Source: Bacteroidales bacterium UBA3297 (GTDB taxonomy: Bacteria; Bacteroidota; Bacteroidia; Bacteroidales; Paludibacteraceae). Taken from it: a DNA stretch of 64,000 bases. The translations under genes and the position numbers were made by a program. Positions 1 through 8,321 of the stretch are shown piece after piece (positions within the stretch are counted from its first letter, which is position 1; every line of letters starts with the position of its first letter). A model generated the notes under the pieces. The model ran no database searches and had not been told where the DNA came from. It was given only the letters and a program-made list of their open reading frames with translations. The stretch spans positions 81,709 through 145,708 of the forward strand of contig DETD01000016.1 in assembly GCA_002362105.1 (NCBI GenBank), written 5' to 3'.

Positions 1-102
1 TACGCAAAAAACAGTGATAGAAACCGTTCTTTCGTTTCTATACAAGGTCATATACAACCTATCCTTGTTTCCCGATGCGCTCTTTTTGCCTTCTTCTAGT
101 AC

Positions 103-134
103 TTTGCCTTTTATTAAAACATATTCTATATTTG
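103..134 (+). promoter_or_regulatory. Bacteroidetes-type promoter
   Basis: A -33 box TTTG (103-106) and a -7 box TATATTTG (127-134) are separated by exactly 20 nt, matching the consensus TTTG-N19-21-TAnnTTTG of the Bacteroidetes primary sigma factor. Transcription should begin about six bases beyond the -7 box, leaving a leader of roughly 30 nt before the ATG at 172. Confidence 0.75.
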
Positions 135-171
135 TAATTAGTGAAGATATTTCTCTTTATTCTGACAGCCT

Positions 172-1842
172 ATGGACAAAGTCTTACGTTTTATTTTATT
201 TGTTGTGCTATGGATTATCGGATTAGATGTTTCTGCGGCTTTGAAACAGCAGCAACTCTCTTATTCCGACGCTTTGTTGTCGCTGAATAATAACACGGGA
301 CGCGGATTTTACCGTACCTGTGCGCTACACCTTAAACCTGCGGAAAACAAACCGGCGAATACCTGGGGCGATTTAGTCCATTTGCGTGTCGATATTTCCG
401 AATTTAGTGAAAATGCGGTGCTGTCGGTCGAGGGTCCCGACACGTTGTGGGGTGTTTCGCAACCTCTGACCCAGGATGCCCTCGATGCACTTGACCAAAC
501 ATTCGCTGGTATTCGTAAAAGGGGTAAGATGGTGGTTGTGCGTGTTTGTTACGATCCATGGTATAACGGGAAAACTAATGCGGAGCCAGGTGACCAACGT
601 CTGATTCTTAGCCATCTGAGACAGTTGGCTCCTGTCTATAATAAGAATGCTGACGTTATTTTGGCAATTGAGTTGGGCATGTATGGCCCATGGGGCGAGA
701 TGCATTCAAGCCAGATCGGAACAAATGCCAATATAGCTGGCGCGTTGCAGACGCTACTGGCTTGCACCTCTCCGGAAATCAATGTTCTGGTGCGACGGCC
801 TGATATTATTGCTACTTGGCTGGGGCTGTCGAAGAAGGAGTTTGTTGTGGAAACACCGCTTTTTAAGGCCGCTGTGGCAGCAAAGGGCGATACCATGTTC
901 CGTGCAGGTATGTTTAACGATGGTTACCTCGGCTCTTCTTCCGACTTGGGTACTGTCGATGGAAGTCTTACGCGTGAAATGATGGTCAACTGGTTGCAGA
1001 ACTATTCCAAGAATACCCCATATGGCGGTGAGTTGGTCGCTAACTACAACGGCGACCATCCGATTAATACGCCCTCTTACTTGTCGTTTGAGGGATTCAA
1101 AACCCATACGTCTTATTTAAACTACGAGTGGCACCAACCGACTATACTTGCAATGAAGGACTCTGTAATGACTAGTGTTGATGCGGAATATGAAGGCGTT
1201 TCGGGCTACAAATATCTTGAAGACCATTTGGGCTACCGGTTTGTGTTACGCAATTCTCTGATGTCTGATACTGTTTACGACCGCAAACTCGATATGGAAA
1301 TAACTATACAGAATGTGGGTTTCGCCGGTATGTCCGGAAATAGAAAAGCGTCTTTAATTTTGGTGGGTGCGACTGACACTGTCGAAGTGCCTCTCCCTTC
1401 CATCCAGGTTGGAGCTTTCTTTTCTCGTGATGGTGAATCTGATGGTTATTCAACTTCTTCTCTCTCTCTCGATTTGCCACAGCAGTTGCCTAATGGTAAC
1501 TTTAAGGTTTATTTCCGAATAAGTCGCAATGCCGATTTCAGGTCCGATGGTAATTATCAGTGTGTTCAGTTCGCAAACAGTGCGGAACAGTTCGATGCCG
1601 TTTTGGGAGCTAATCTTTTGGGAGACTTTGTCTTGAATGCGGCTGTGGCTTCGGTGCCAGATAACAATGTGTCGGTGGCGTCTTGTTGGCAGTGTGGCTC
1701 CAAACTCTATACGAAGGGTGTCAAACGCCTGCGGGTTTGGGACGTGCAGGGCCGCTTGTTGTTCGACCGCCAGCTTTCCGACGGTGAAACGGTAGAAGTC
1801 GGTAACCGCCGCGTGGTGTTTAAGGTCGTGGCGGTATATTGA
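172..1842 (+). CDS. Secreted DUF4874/DUF4832 protein
   Basis: A 556-residue exported protein of unknown enzymatic activity. Residues 1-23 form a signal peptide. A GRGFYRT motif near residue 44 opens a DUF4874 region (TIM-barrel-like in this family), which includes the ELGMYGPWGEMHS segment. From about residue 325 the LEDHLGYRFVL and IQNVGFAG motifs mark a DUF4832 beta-sandwich. The last 40 residues (RVWDVQGRLLFDR and a beta-rich end) resemble a short type IX secretion sorting domain, but the match is weak. The family is usually linked to glycan handling at the Bacteroidetes surface; no such partner is adjacent here. The start is supported by the signal peptide and the promoter at 103-134. The exact substrate cannot be inferred. 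Confidence 0.85.
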   Translation: MDKVLRFILFVVLWIIGLDVSAALKQQQLSYSDALLSLNNNTGRGFYRTCALHLKPAENKPANTWGDLVHLRVDISEFSENAVLSVEGPDTLWGVSQPLTQDALDALDQTFAGIRKRGKMVVVRVCYDPWYNGKTNAEPGDQRLILSHLRQLAPVYNKNADVILAIELGMYGPWGEMHSSQIGTNANIAGALQTLLACTSPEINVLVRRPDIIATWLGLSKKEFVVETPLFKAAVAAKGDTMFRAGMFNDGYLGSSSDLGTVDGSLTREMMVNWLQNYSKNTPYGGELVANYNGDHPINTPSYLSFEGFKTHTSYLNYEWHQPTILAMKDSVMTSVDAEYEGVSGYKYLEDHLGYRFVLRNSLMSDTVYDRKLDMEITIQNVGFAGMSGNRKASLILVGATDTVEVPLPSIQVGAFFSRDGESDGYSTSSLSLDLPQQLPNGNFKVYFRISRNADFRSDGNYQCVQFANSAEQFDAVLGANLLGDFVLNAAVASVPDNNVSVASCWQCGSKLYTKGVKRLRVWDVQGRLLFDRQLSDGETVEVGNRRVVFKVVAVY

Positions 1843-2080
1843 CCTCCTCTAAACCTTTTTACTGTAAAAGGGTTCTTGCTGACTATATCTGTGTGTGTCT
1901 GTATATTTCCACTAATGATAATAGTTGCTGTCTTCATCCCTTTTTTGTTGCCTATTTCCATGTGAAATGATTCCTACTAAGATGCGTTAACCGAAGAGGT
2001 GATGCTCATAACAAATAAAAGGACTACATACTTTTATTTTTTACCTAATATCGTATGTTTCATGTGCTAATGTCTACCTT

Positions 2081-2881
2081 TTAATGATTTTGAAATTTTT
2101 TTAATACCTTGTCTTGATAGTCTGGAGCTGGGAATAGATCGAAGAAATGTTCTCCTATAGTCCATTGGATACTGGTGTTGCCCCATTCTCTCAGGTATTC
2201 TATGATTTGGGTGTCAAACCATTCTTGGCTCACTTTTTTTACTACTTTCACATTGTTCTTGATGAAAAGCATCTCTGCGGCCCAAATGTACTCTTTCTCA
2301 GTGTCGAGGTACTCTTCGGGACACTCTTCTTCGCTATGGTAGCAGTGGCAAAATGATTTTATTTTTTCCTGACATTCTGCTAATAGTTTGTTGTTCTCTC
2401 TGTTCTTTATGGCCTTTTTTAAGCGTCCTTGAAGTTCGAGCTTCTCGTATTCCGTATACGCTGAGTATTCACCCTTGAAAACATTACTCATCGAAACATA
2501 GGCATAGCCGTCCAAAGTCAAGATTTCGAATGTTTTGCCTTTCTTCAGAAGAATACCAGTGATGACTTTATTGTCGTTCTGGGCTACGGCCACATATTCC
2601 CCCTCGTAAAACCGTTTTTTCATAACCGTTTCACTTCCTTTTGATATGCTTAGCAATTCCCCATTGTTGTCATAAACTCTATGTGAACTTGGAAAAACCT
2701 CGAATTGTGAGGGTTTGTCAACTCTATATTCCTCTACGCGAAAGTAGTCGCATACTTTTTTGCTGTCAGCTATTATCTCTTCTGCCTTTTGTAGTGATGA
2801 GGCGTAGGCTGCGACTCTTCTAAATATATATCCGCCGCTTGGGTTCATCAGATAACCTGTGATTTTATATATGTATTTCAT
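2081..2881 (-). CDS. Hypothetical protein, AT-rich
   Basis: A 266-residue protein that I do not recognise. It starts MKYIYKITGYLMNPSGGYIF without a signal peptide, so it is probably cytoplasmic. It has a charged, lysine- and glutamate-rich centre (about residues 150-175) and a small CHCYHSEEECPEEY cluster near residue 180 whose Cys/His residues could bind a metal. No transmembrane segment is evident. It stands alone, transcribed towards the DUF4832 gene, and its DNA is clearly richer in A+T than the genes on either side, which suggests recent acquisition. Regular codon structure over 800 nt makes it a likely real gene; function unknown. Confidence 0.6.
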   Translation of the reverse strand: MKYIYKITGYLMNPSGGYIFRRVAAYASSLQKAEEIIADSKKVCDYFRVEEYRVDKPSQFEVFPSSHRVYDNNGELLSISKGSETVMKKRFYEGEYVAVAQNDNKVITGILLKKGKTFEILTLDGYAYVSMSNVFKGEYSAYTEYEKLELQGRLKKAIKNRENNKLLAECQEKIKSFCHCYHSEEECPEEYLDTEKEYIWAAEMLFIKNNVKVVKKVSQEWFDTQIIEYLREWGNTSIQWTIGEHFFDLFPAPDYQDKVLKKFQNH

Positions 2882-3000
2882 AATATATAGCTTATATGTT
2901 TATGTCAATAAAAATAGCAAAAAACTATGTCTTGCAAAACTTTAAAACCTGGTTTATGGTGTGAGAATATATTATCAACAGATTTTGAAGTATTTTTTTA

Positions 3001-3008
3001 TATATTTG
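3001..3008 (+). promoter_or_regulatory. Probable -7 promoter box
   Basis: TATATTTG matches TAnnTTTG and lies 87 nt before the ATG at 3096. No TTTG occurs at the expected 19-21 nt upstream (the nearest is 13 nt away), so only the -7 box is supported. Confidence 0.4.
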
Positions 3009-3095
3009 ACGGAATCTTGGAACATAGATAACGTGCAGGTTACTAAAACTAACGCATGACAACTAAAATCTTTAGTGAAAACAAAATACAAGACC

Positions 3096-3719
3096 ATGAA
3101 AGTACTGTTGATTAACGGAAGTCCCCGTAAGGGCGGAAACACCTTCCTTGCACTCGGCGAGGTGGCAAAAACTCTAATGAAAAACGGTATTGAGACCGAA
3201 ATTGTGCAAATAGGTACCAAGCCTGTCCGTGGCTGTATCGCATGCGGACAGTGTGGCGAGAGACAGCTGGGGTGCTGCGTATTTGATGACGATGTCTGCA
3301 ACCGCATTATTGAAAAGATGGAGCAGGCCGACGCTTTGGTCGTAGGTTCGCCTGTCTATTATGGTCAACCTAACGGAGCGGTGCTGTCGGTTGTGCAGCG
3401 CATGTTCTACGCTGCGGGTTCTAAGGTGAAGAACAAACCGGCTGCGGCTGTCTGTGTCTGTCGCCGTGGCGGTGCTACTGCTGCCTTCCAAACCCTTAAT
3501 ATGGCGTTCGAGATGATGAATATGCCAGTCGTTACCTCTCAGTATTGGAACATTGTGTATGGTAGGGCCGAAGGGGAGGCTGCCCTCGACTCCGAGGGTA
3601 TGCAGACTATGCGTACTTTGGGAGCAAATATGGCGTGGCTTCTGAAAAAGATACATACGGGAGGAAATCCCGACTACCCTGAACGCGAACCTTGGCAACC
3701 CATGCATTTTATCAGATAA
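3096..3719 (+). CDS. Flavodoxin-like NADPH-dependent FMN reductase
   Basis: A 207-residue cytoplasmic flavoprotein of the NAD(P)H-dependent FMN reductase / iron-sulfur flavoprotein superfamily. The N-terminus MKVLLINGSPRKGGNTF is the first beta strand and the phosphate-binding loop for FMN. GCIACGQCGERQLGCC (about residues 45-60) supplies clustered cysteines like the Fe-S ligands of iron-sulfur flavoproteins, and VVGSPVYYGQPNGA contacts the flavin ring in relatives. A GTG at 3075 is in frame, but the strand-1 motif begins at the ATG at 3096, so I use that. It is a single-gene unit ended by the hairpin at 3751-3789. The physiological substrate is not evident. Confidence 0.88.
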   Translation: MKVLLINGSPRKGGNTFLALGEVAKTLMKNGIETEIVQIGTKPVRGCIACGQCGERQLGCCVFDDDVCNRIIEKMEQADALVVGSPVYYGQPNGAVLSVVQRMFYAAGSKVKNKPAAAVCVCRRGGATAAFQTLNMAFEMMNMPVVTSQYWNIVYGRAEGEAALDSEGMQTMRTLGANMAWLLKKIHTGGNPDYPEREPWQPMHFIR

Positions 3720-3750
3720 TCCATTCTATGACTGCCGGGTCGATAATAAA

Positions 3751-3789
3751 AACGCCATCGTCGGTTTTTACCGGCAATGGCGCTTTTTT
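3751..3789. terminator. Bidirectional rho-independent terminator
   Basis: An AACGCCAT arm pairs with ATGGCG, with an inner TCGG/CCGG extension, followed by seven T on the plus strand and preceded by an A tract that gives a T tract on the minus strand. It lies between the convergent reductase gene and glnN and can serve both. Confidence 0.8.
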
Positions 3790-3809
3790 ATAGTCGTTTG
3801 TTCGCTAAA

Positions 3810-5996
3810 TTAGCGGATAAACAGCATTTCGCGGTATTTAGGCAGTGACCACATCTCGTCTTCTACGATTTCCTCGAGTTTGTCGATATGTACACGGACC
3901 GATTCCATGTATGGCTCAACTTGGTCGTGGTAGGCAATGGCCTTTTCGCGTTCGTCTTCAATCTTGTTTGCAACCTTGCGTGCCTCAATCATCTTGGCAA
4001 CGTTTTCAGCGATGAATGCGTTGTGCTCGGCAATCTTTTCGATGATGGCAATGTTGTTAGCGTTCAACTTGTCTGCCTTGTCACCGAAGATGGACTTCAT
4101 CTTGGTTACATTGTCGATGAGCGCGCTCTGGTAGCGGGTTGCCATAGGAATGATGTGGTTGGTAGCCAAGTCGCCGAATACGCGGGCTTCAATCTGTATC
4201 TTCTTGGTGTAGGTTTCCCACTTGATTTCGTTACGTGCCTCCAGCTCGTTCTTTTCCATAACCTTCATGTCGTGGAACATTTTGATGCTCTCTTCACTCA
4301 GGTAGTTGTCGAAAATGAGAGGGCAGCTCTTTTCGCAGTCAAGGCCGCGCTTTGCTGCCTCTTTCTGCCATTCGTCGCTGTAGCCGTTACCGTCGAAGTG
4401 GATTGGCTTGCAGGTCTTGATGTCTTCACGTAGTACGCTCAAGATGGCGGCTTCCTTGTTTTCGCCCTTCTTGATGCGTTCGTCTACGCGGGTCTTAAAG
4501 TTTGTCAAAGCTTCTGCTACTGCGGTGTTCAAAGCAATCATTGCCGATGCGCAGTTTGCTTCTGAACCTACTGCACGGAACTCGAAGCGGTTGCCTGTGA
4601 AGGCGAATGGTGAGGTTCGGTTGCGGTCGGTGTTGTCGATCATCAATTCCGGAATCTGTGGAATATCGAGTTTGTAACCCTTTTTGCCGGAAACCTTTAA
4701 AATGTCTTCGGTGTCGTTTTTCTCGATATGATCGAGCAAACCTGAAACTTGCGAACCAAGGAATGAAGAGATGATGGCAGGTGGCGCTTCGTTGGCTCCC
4801 AGACGGTGTGCGTTGGTTGCGCTCATGATTGAGGCTTTCAGCAGTCCGTTGTGTTTGTATACACCCATAAGGGTTTCTACAATGAAGGTGGCAAAACGCA
4901 AGTTGCTGGCTGCATCTTTGCCTGGCGCATGCAAAAGTACGCCAGTGTCGGTGGTCAGTGACCAGTTGTTGTGCTTACCTGAACCGTTGATGCCGTCGAA
5001 TGGTTTTTCGTGAAGAAGGCAACGGAAGCCGTGCTTGCGGGCTATCTTCTTCATAAGGCTCATCAACAGCATGTTGTGGTCTACTGCCAAGTTACACTCT
5101 TCGAAGATTGGGGCTATTTCAAACTGGTTAGGGGCAACCTCGTTGTGACGGGTCTTGCATGGAATGCCGAGTTCGAGTGCCTGTATCTCAAGGTCGCGCA
5201 TGAATGCGGCAACACGTTCTGGTATTGAACCGAAATAGTGGTCGTCCATCTGTTGGTTCTTTGCAGAGTTGTGACCCATCAGTGTGCGGCCGGTCAAAAC
5301 CAAGTCGGGACGCGCTGCATAAAGGTCTTCGTCTACCAAGAAGTATTCCTGTTCCCAACCCAAGTTGGCTGTAACTTTGGTTACGTTCGGGTCGAAGTAT
5401 TTTGCTACGGCTGTTCCTGCCTTGTTTACTGCGGCCAACGCTTTCTTCAATGGCACCTTGTAGTCAAGTGCCTCTCCTGTGTATGATACGAAGACAGTTG
5501 GTATCATTAAGGTATCACCAATCACGAATACTGGCGATGTTGGGTCCCATGCTGAATAACCGCGGGCTTCGAAAGTTGAACGGATACCTCCTGATGGGAA
5601 TGAAGATGCGTCTGGCTCTTGCTGTACAAGTTCTTTGCCGCTGAAGTCTTCCACCATACCGCCTTTCCAGTCGTGTTCCATGAATGAGTCGTGCTTTTCG
5701 GCTGTTCCTTCTGTCAGTGGCTGGAACCAGTGGGTGCAGTGGGTAACGCCAAGCTCCATCGCCCAAGTCTTCATTCCTTGTGCTACTTCGTCTGCGATTG
5801 TGCGGTCGAGTGGAGCACCATTCTCGATTACGTCAACCATTTTCTTGTAAACCTTCAGTGGAAGGTACTTGAACATTTTCTGTTTGTTGAATACGTACTT
5901 CGCAAAGAATTCTGAAGGACGTACTTTGGGGGCTGCCATTTCAACAGGTCTCTTTTGAAAGGCTTCCTTTACAACTTTGAATCTTAATGATGCCAT
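3810..5996 (-). CDS. glnN: Glutamine synthetase type III
   Basis: Glutamine synthetase, 728 residues, forming glutamine from glutamate, ammonia and ATP in the cytoplasm. The length and motifs are those of GSIII, the large dodecameric form typical of Bacteroidetes, rather than the roughly 470-residue GSI. Visible signatures are GWEQEYFLVDEDLY (metal-binding glutamates), RHNEVAPNQFEIAPIFEECN, and HEKPFDGINGSGKHNNWSL in the nucleotide/glutamate site. The start at 5996 gives the usual GSIII N-terminus. It is monocistronic, with a -7 box at 6069-6076 and a bidirectional terminator after it. Together with gltB/gltD at 28.4-34.3 kb it makes up the GS/GOGAT pathway. Confidence 0.97.
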   Translation of the reverse strand: MASLRFKVVKEAFQKRPVEMAAPKVRPSEFFAKYVFNKQKMFKYLPLKVYKKMVDVIENGAPLDRTIADEVAQGMKTWAMELGVTHCTHWFQPLTEGTAEKHDSFMEHDWKGGMVEDFSGKELVQQEPDASSFPSGGIRSTFEARGYSAWDPTSPVFVIGDTLMIPTVFVSYTGEALDYKVPLKKALAAVNKAGTAVAKYFDPNVTKVTANLGWEQEYFLVDEDLYAARPDLVLTGRTLMGHNSAKNQQMDDHYFGSIPERVAAFMRDLEIQALELGIPCKTRHNEVAPNQFEIAPIFEECNLAVDHNMLLMSLMKKIARKHGFRCLLHEKPFDGINGSGKHNNWSLTTDTGVLLHAPGKDAASNLRFATFIVETLMGVYKHNGLLKASIMSATNAHRLGANEAPPAIISSFLGSQVSGLLDHIEKNDTEDILKVSGKKGYKLDIPQIPELMIDNTDRNRTSPFAFTGNRFEFRAVGSEANCASAMIALNTAVAEALTNFKTRVDERIKKGENKEAAILSVLREDIKTCKPIHFDGNGYSDEWQKEAAKRGLDCEKSCPLIFDNYLSEESIKMFHDMKVMEKNELEARNEIKWETYTKKIQIEARVFGDLATNHIIPMATRYQSALIDNVTKMKSIFGDKADKLNANNIAIIEKIAEHNAFIAENVAKMIEARKVANKIEDEREKAIAYHDQVEPYMESVRVHIDKLEEIVEDEMWSLPKYREMLFIR

Positions 5997-6375
5997 AAAC
6001 TTAGCGTTTTTATGTTATTATTATTTCTTGTTTGTCTTTTATCAATTTGTCATTTGTTACTGACAATGCAAAATTATACCTTTTTCCTCTTATGACGCTA
6101 AAAATACGGGAGTAACGCATATTTTTTTTGTCTTTATTTTAAATTGGAGCGTTTTTTATGGTGTTTTCTTCTAATTTGAAAGGTTTTTAAGGTGTTTTTA
6201 TACTAATTTTTAATTTTTATGGATTTTGTCCCTCTAAAAATCGATTTGACTTTTTGCTTGTTCTTTTGCCGTGTTAGCTACTTTTTGCTTTCTTATTGCT
6301 GAAAAATGCAACTTATAGGTGACTTTTTGAATTTCTCGAATCTGCGTGAGATGGGTAGTAGGTAATAGGTCTTAA
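5997..6375. other. AT-rich intergenic region upstream of glnN
   Basis: This stretch has many T tracts and no credible reading frame. It holds the glnN -7 box at 6069-6076. The rest, up to the repeat-derived sequence that starts at 6376, shows no recognised feature. Confidence 0.6.
6069..6076 (-). promoter_or_regulatory. glnN -7 promoter box
   Basis: On the minus strand this reads TAATTTTG, matching TAnnTTTG. A near-match to the -33 box (TTAG) lies 21 nt upstream at 6098-6101. Transcription would start near 6063, leaving a leader of about 65 nt. Confidence 0.5.
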
Positions 6376-6461
6376 TTAAGCGGTAACAATGCAACCGGGT
6401 GGGGTGCGGCACTGTCGCCATTTTTGGCCCCCAAAAGGATTGTCCCCAGTGTTGCCACGTA
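6376..6461 (-). pseudogene. Orphan upstream region of a lost AAA/PD-(D/E)XK gene
   Basis: This segment is a close copy of 8237-8321, the sequence between the triple-hairpin element and the promoter of the gene at 6612-8201, and shares its AAGCGGTAACAATGCAACC core, which holds the -33 region. Here the -7 box, ribosome site and coding sequence that should follow on the minus strand are missing and AT-rich DNA takes their place. I infer that a further member of the tandem gene array once lay here and was deleted. Confidence 0.55.
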
Positions 6462-6563
6462 GCGTTTTCCAAACGCACCAGCACCGCATAGGAGTCCGGG
6501 CACGGGGAAAGGGATCAGCCCTTTCCCCGTGCCCGGTTATTGAGATACCGTCTTCCAGACGGT
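6462..6563 (-). repeat. Triple-hairpin element, copy A
   Basis: Read on the minus strand: ACCGTCT-GGA-AGACGGT (6547-6563), then a perfect 18-bp stem with a 5-nt loop (6496-6536, arm CCGGGCACGGGGAAAGGG), then GCGTTT-GGA-AAACGC (6462-6476). It lies 48 nt past the stop codon of the AAA/PD-(D/E)XK gene at 6612-8201, so it would form the 3' untranslated region of that message. Copies B, C, E and F keep the architecture with sequence changes. Confidence 0.85.
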
Positions 6564-6611
6564 GTTCGCGTCCCGAGGGGGCAGTGTTAATCAGTCTAGG
6601 TCAAGCGGACT

Positions 6612-8201
6612 TTATTCTTTCACAAACCGATCTATCTTGCAGGTGTGTTCCTTGGTTTTTTCGTCGTAGTTGATGCCTACGAACAAAAGGTTGTCGTAGT
6701 AGTGGTTGAGGGCCTCGTGGTAGCTCCTGTCCTTTATTTGCTGGAGGGCGCTTTCCGTGCTCTTGTTGTGCTTCAGCTCTATGACCATTGCCGGTATGTT
6801 CGGCAGGTAGGGAATCAGCACCAGGTCGGCATAGCCCTTTCCGGTCGGCAACTCCTTGATGAGCGTGTAGCGGGTGTTGGCATAGAAATAGGCCAGGCAG
6901 ATGGCACTCTGGAAGCAGTGCTCGTCGTTGTAGGTCAGCGGATTGGTCACCTGGGTGTGGGCGGCATCGAGTGCGGCGGCCACCGCCTCGGCGTTCCCGT
7001 TGATGGTGTCGTCGAGCAACCGCTTTGAGGCGTTGATAATAGCGAAGATTTGTTTGTAGTCGTCGTCGAACTTCACCGCCTTCACCCACTCTTGACGGAC
7101 TTCCTCGTTCGGTATGCGGCAGGTCATGTCTTTGTCGTTATATACCAGGTAGCCCAGATGGATAAGGTAGGTGAACACGTCGTCCTTGCCTTTGAAACTG
7201 TTGAGGGTGTTGGTAAACGAGGACACCTCTACCTCCACGCTACTACCGGCCAGCATGCTGACCACATCGTCCCTTATGCCATCGAAGTTCATCCGCAAAT
7301 AGTCTGAAATGGCCTCAAAAGAGCCGGTTGTCGACCAATAGTTGGCCATCTTCTTGCGCTCGATGGCCGAGACCACCGATTTCGGATTCAGCAGACTCAC
7401 CTCGTCGCTGAGGTCGTAACCGTCGTACCAGCGCTCCATATCGTCAAACGGCATTCCGTAAGTTTCACAGAGGTAGCGCACCTCCTCTTTGGTAAATCCG
7501 ATGTAGGAGGCGAACTGTCCGGCATCGAGCATGGTGTACTCCGAGAACTCGTTCAGCTTGCTCTGCACTTTGTCGCGTACAATCGGCATAATGCCGGTGA
7601 TGTAGGCCAAGGCAAGGGCGGGACGTATGGTAGTCCCTTTGAATAAGCTGTTCAAGAAACTGAGATAATTTCCAAACAACTCTTGTGGCACGTTCTCGCG
7701 CATCAACACGTCGTACTCATCTATGATAATAGCGAATTTTTCGCCAGTCCTACCATAAACTTGCAATATACAATCAGCAATAGTACTGTTTTCCTCAAAA
7801 TGAATAGAGGGATATTGTTCAATAAACTCTCCGAGTAATTTCTGGTTTACTAGGTTTATCATATTGTCCAACTGTCCCTTTATGGCTGTGTTTTGATACC
7901 ACTCGTTCAAATCTAACTTGATGACGTTGAGTTTGTTCAAGTATTTGTCGAAGTTGGGCGTCTGTCCAATCTTCATATTGCTGAAAATGGCGCGAGTGTC
8001 GCACCCTTTCGAGTAGTAGGCGGAAATCAGGTTACCCACCATACTCTTGCCGAAACGGCGCGGACGGGACATGCAGATAAAGTTGCCCTGTGTGCAGGCA
8101 AGTTTGTTTAACTCTGCCAACACTAGAGATTTGTCTATATATATTTCTGAGTTCAATCCTATTTGGAACGCATCAGCGTTCGGATTCAAATACAAGCCCA
8201 T
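6612..8201 (-). CDS. AAA-ATPase-like / PD-(D/E)XK nuclease family protein, copy 1
   Basis: A 529-residue member of the AAA-ATPase-like plus PD-(D/E)XK (DUF1703-type) family, which is often multicopy in Bacteroidales. The P-loop is RPRRFGKS (residues 46-53), the Walker B is FAIIIDEYD (156-164), and a C-terminal nuclease-like core has Asp459 in GKGYADLVL followed by the E-L-K triad at 475-477. There is no signal peptide, so it is cytoplasmic. The start at 8201 is chosen because AAAAGGAGG lies four bases upstream and the copy at 9739-11328 starts identically; in-frame codons further upstream fall in repeat DNA. ATP hydrolysis and nuclease activity are family-level predictions; the biological role is unknown. 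Confidence 0.88.
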   Translation of the reverse strand: MGLYLNPNADAFQIGLNSEIYIDKSLVLAELNKLACTQGNFICMSRPRRFGKSMVGNLISAYYSKGCDTRAIFSNMKIGQTPNFDKYLNKLNVIKLDLNEWYQNTAIKGQLDNMINLVNQKLLGEFIEQYPSIHFEENSTIADCILQVYGRTGEKFAIIIDEYDVLMRENVPQELFGNYLSFLNSLFKGTTIRPALALAYITGIMPIVRDKVQSKLNEFSEYTMLDAGQFASYIGFTKEEVRYLCETYGMPFDDMERWYDGYDLSDEVSLLNPKSVVSAIERKKMANYWSTTGSFEAISDYLRMNFDGIRDDVVSMLAGSSVEVEVSSFTNTLNSFKGKDDVFTYLIHLGYLVYNDKDMTCRIPNEEVRQEWVKAVKFDDDYKQIFAIINASKRLLDDTINGNAEAVAAALDAAHTQVTNPLTYNDEHCFQSAICLAYFYANTRYTLIKELPTGKGYADLVLIPYLPNIPAMVIELKHNKSTESALQQIKDRSYHEALNHYYDNLLFVGINYDEKTKEHTCKIDRFVKE

Positions 8202-8205
8202 GGTG

Positions 8206-8214
8206 CCTCCTTTT
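8206..8214 (-). promoter_or_regulatory. Strong Shine-Dalgarno sequence
   Basis: AAAAGGAGG on the minus strand, four bases before the ATG at 8201. Such strong sites are rare upstream of genes in this window. It fixes the start and is conserved at 11333-11341 before copy 2. Confidence 0.75.
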
Positions 8215-8224
8215 CTTAATATTA

Positions 8225-8256
8225 CAAATTTAGCAATTAAGCGGTAACAATGCAAC
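8225..8256 (-). promoter_or_regulatory. Promoter of AAA/PD-(D/E)XK copy 1
   Basis: On the minus strand a -33-like GTTG (8253-8256) and a -7 TAAATTTG (8225-8232) are separated by 20 nt. The start would be near 8219, giving a leader of under 20 nt. The same sequence precedes copy 2 at 11352-11383. Confidence 0.7.
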
Positions 8257-8321
8257 CGGGTAGGGGTGCGGTACTGTCGCCGTTTTTGGCCCCCAAGGAT
8301 TGTCCCCAATGTTGCTACGTA

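Noticed and set aside
14..226. A 70-codon frame at the left edge
   Set aside because: It overlaps the promoter and signal peptide of the gene at 172-1842 in another frame and its translation has no coding character.
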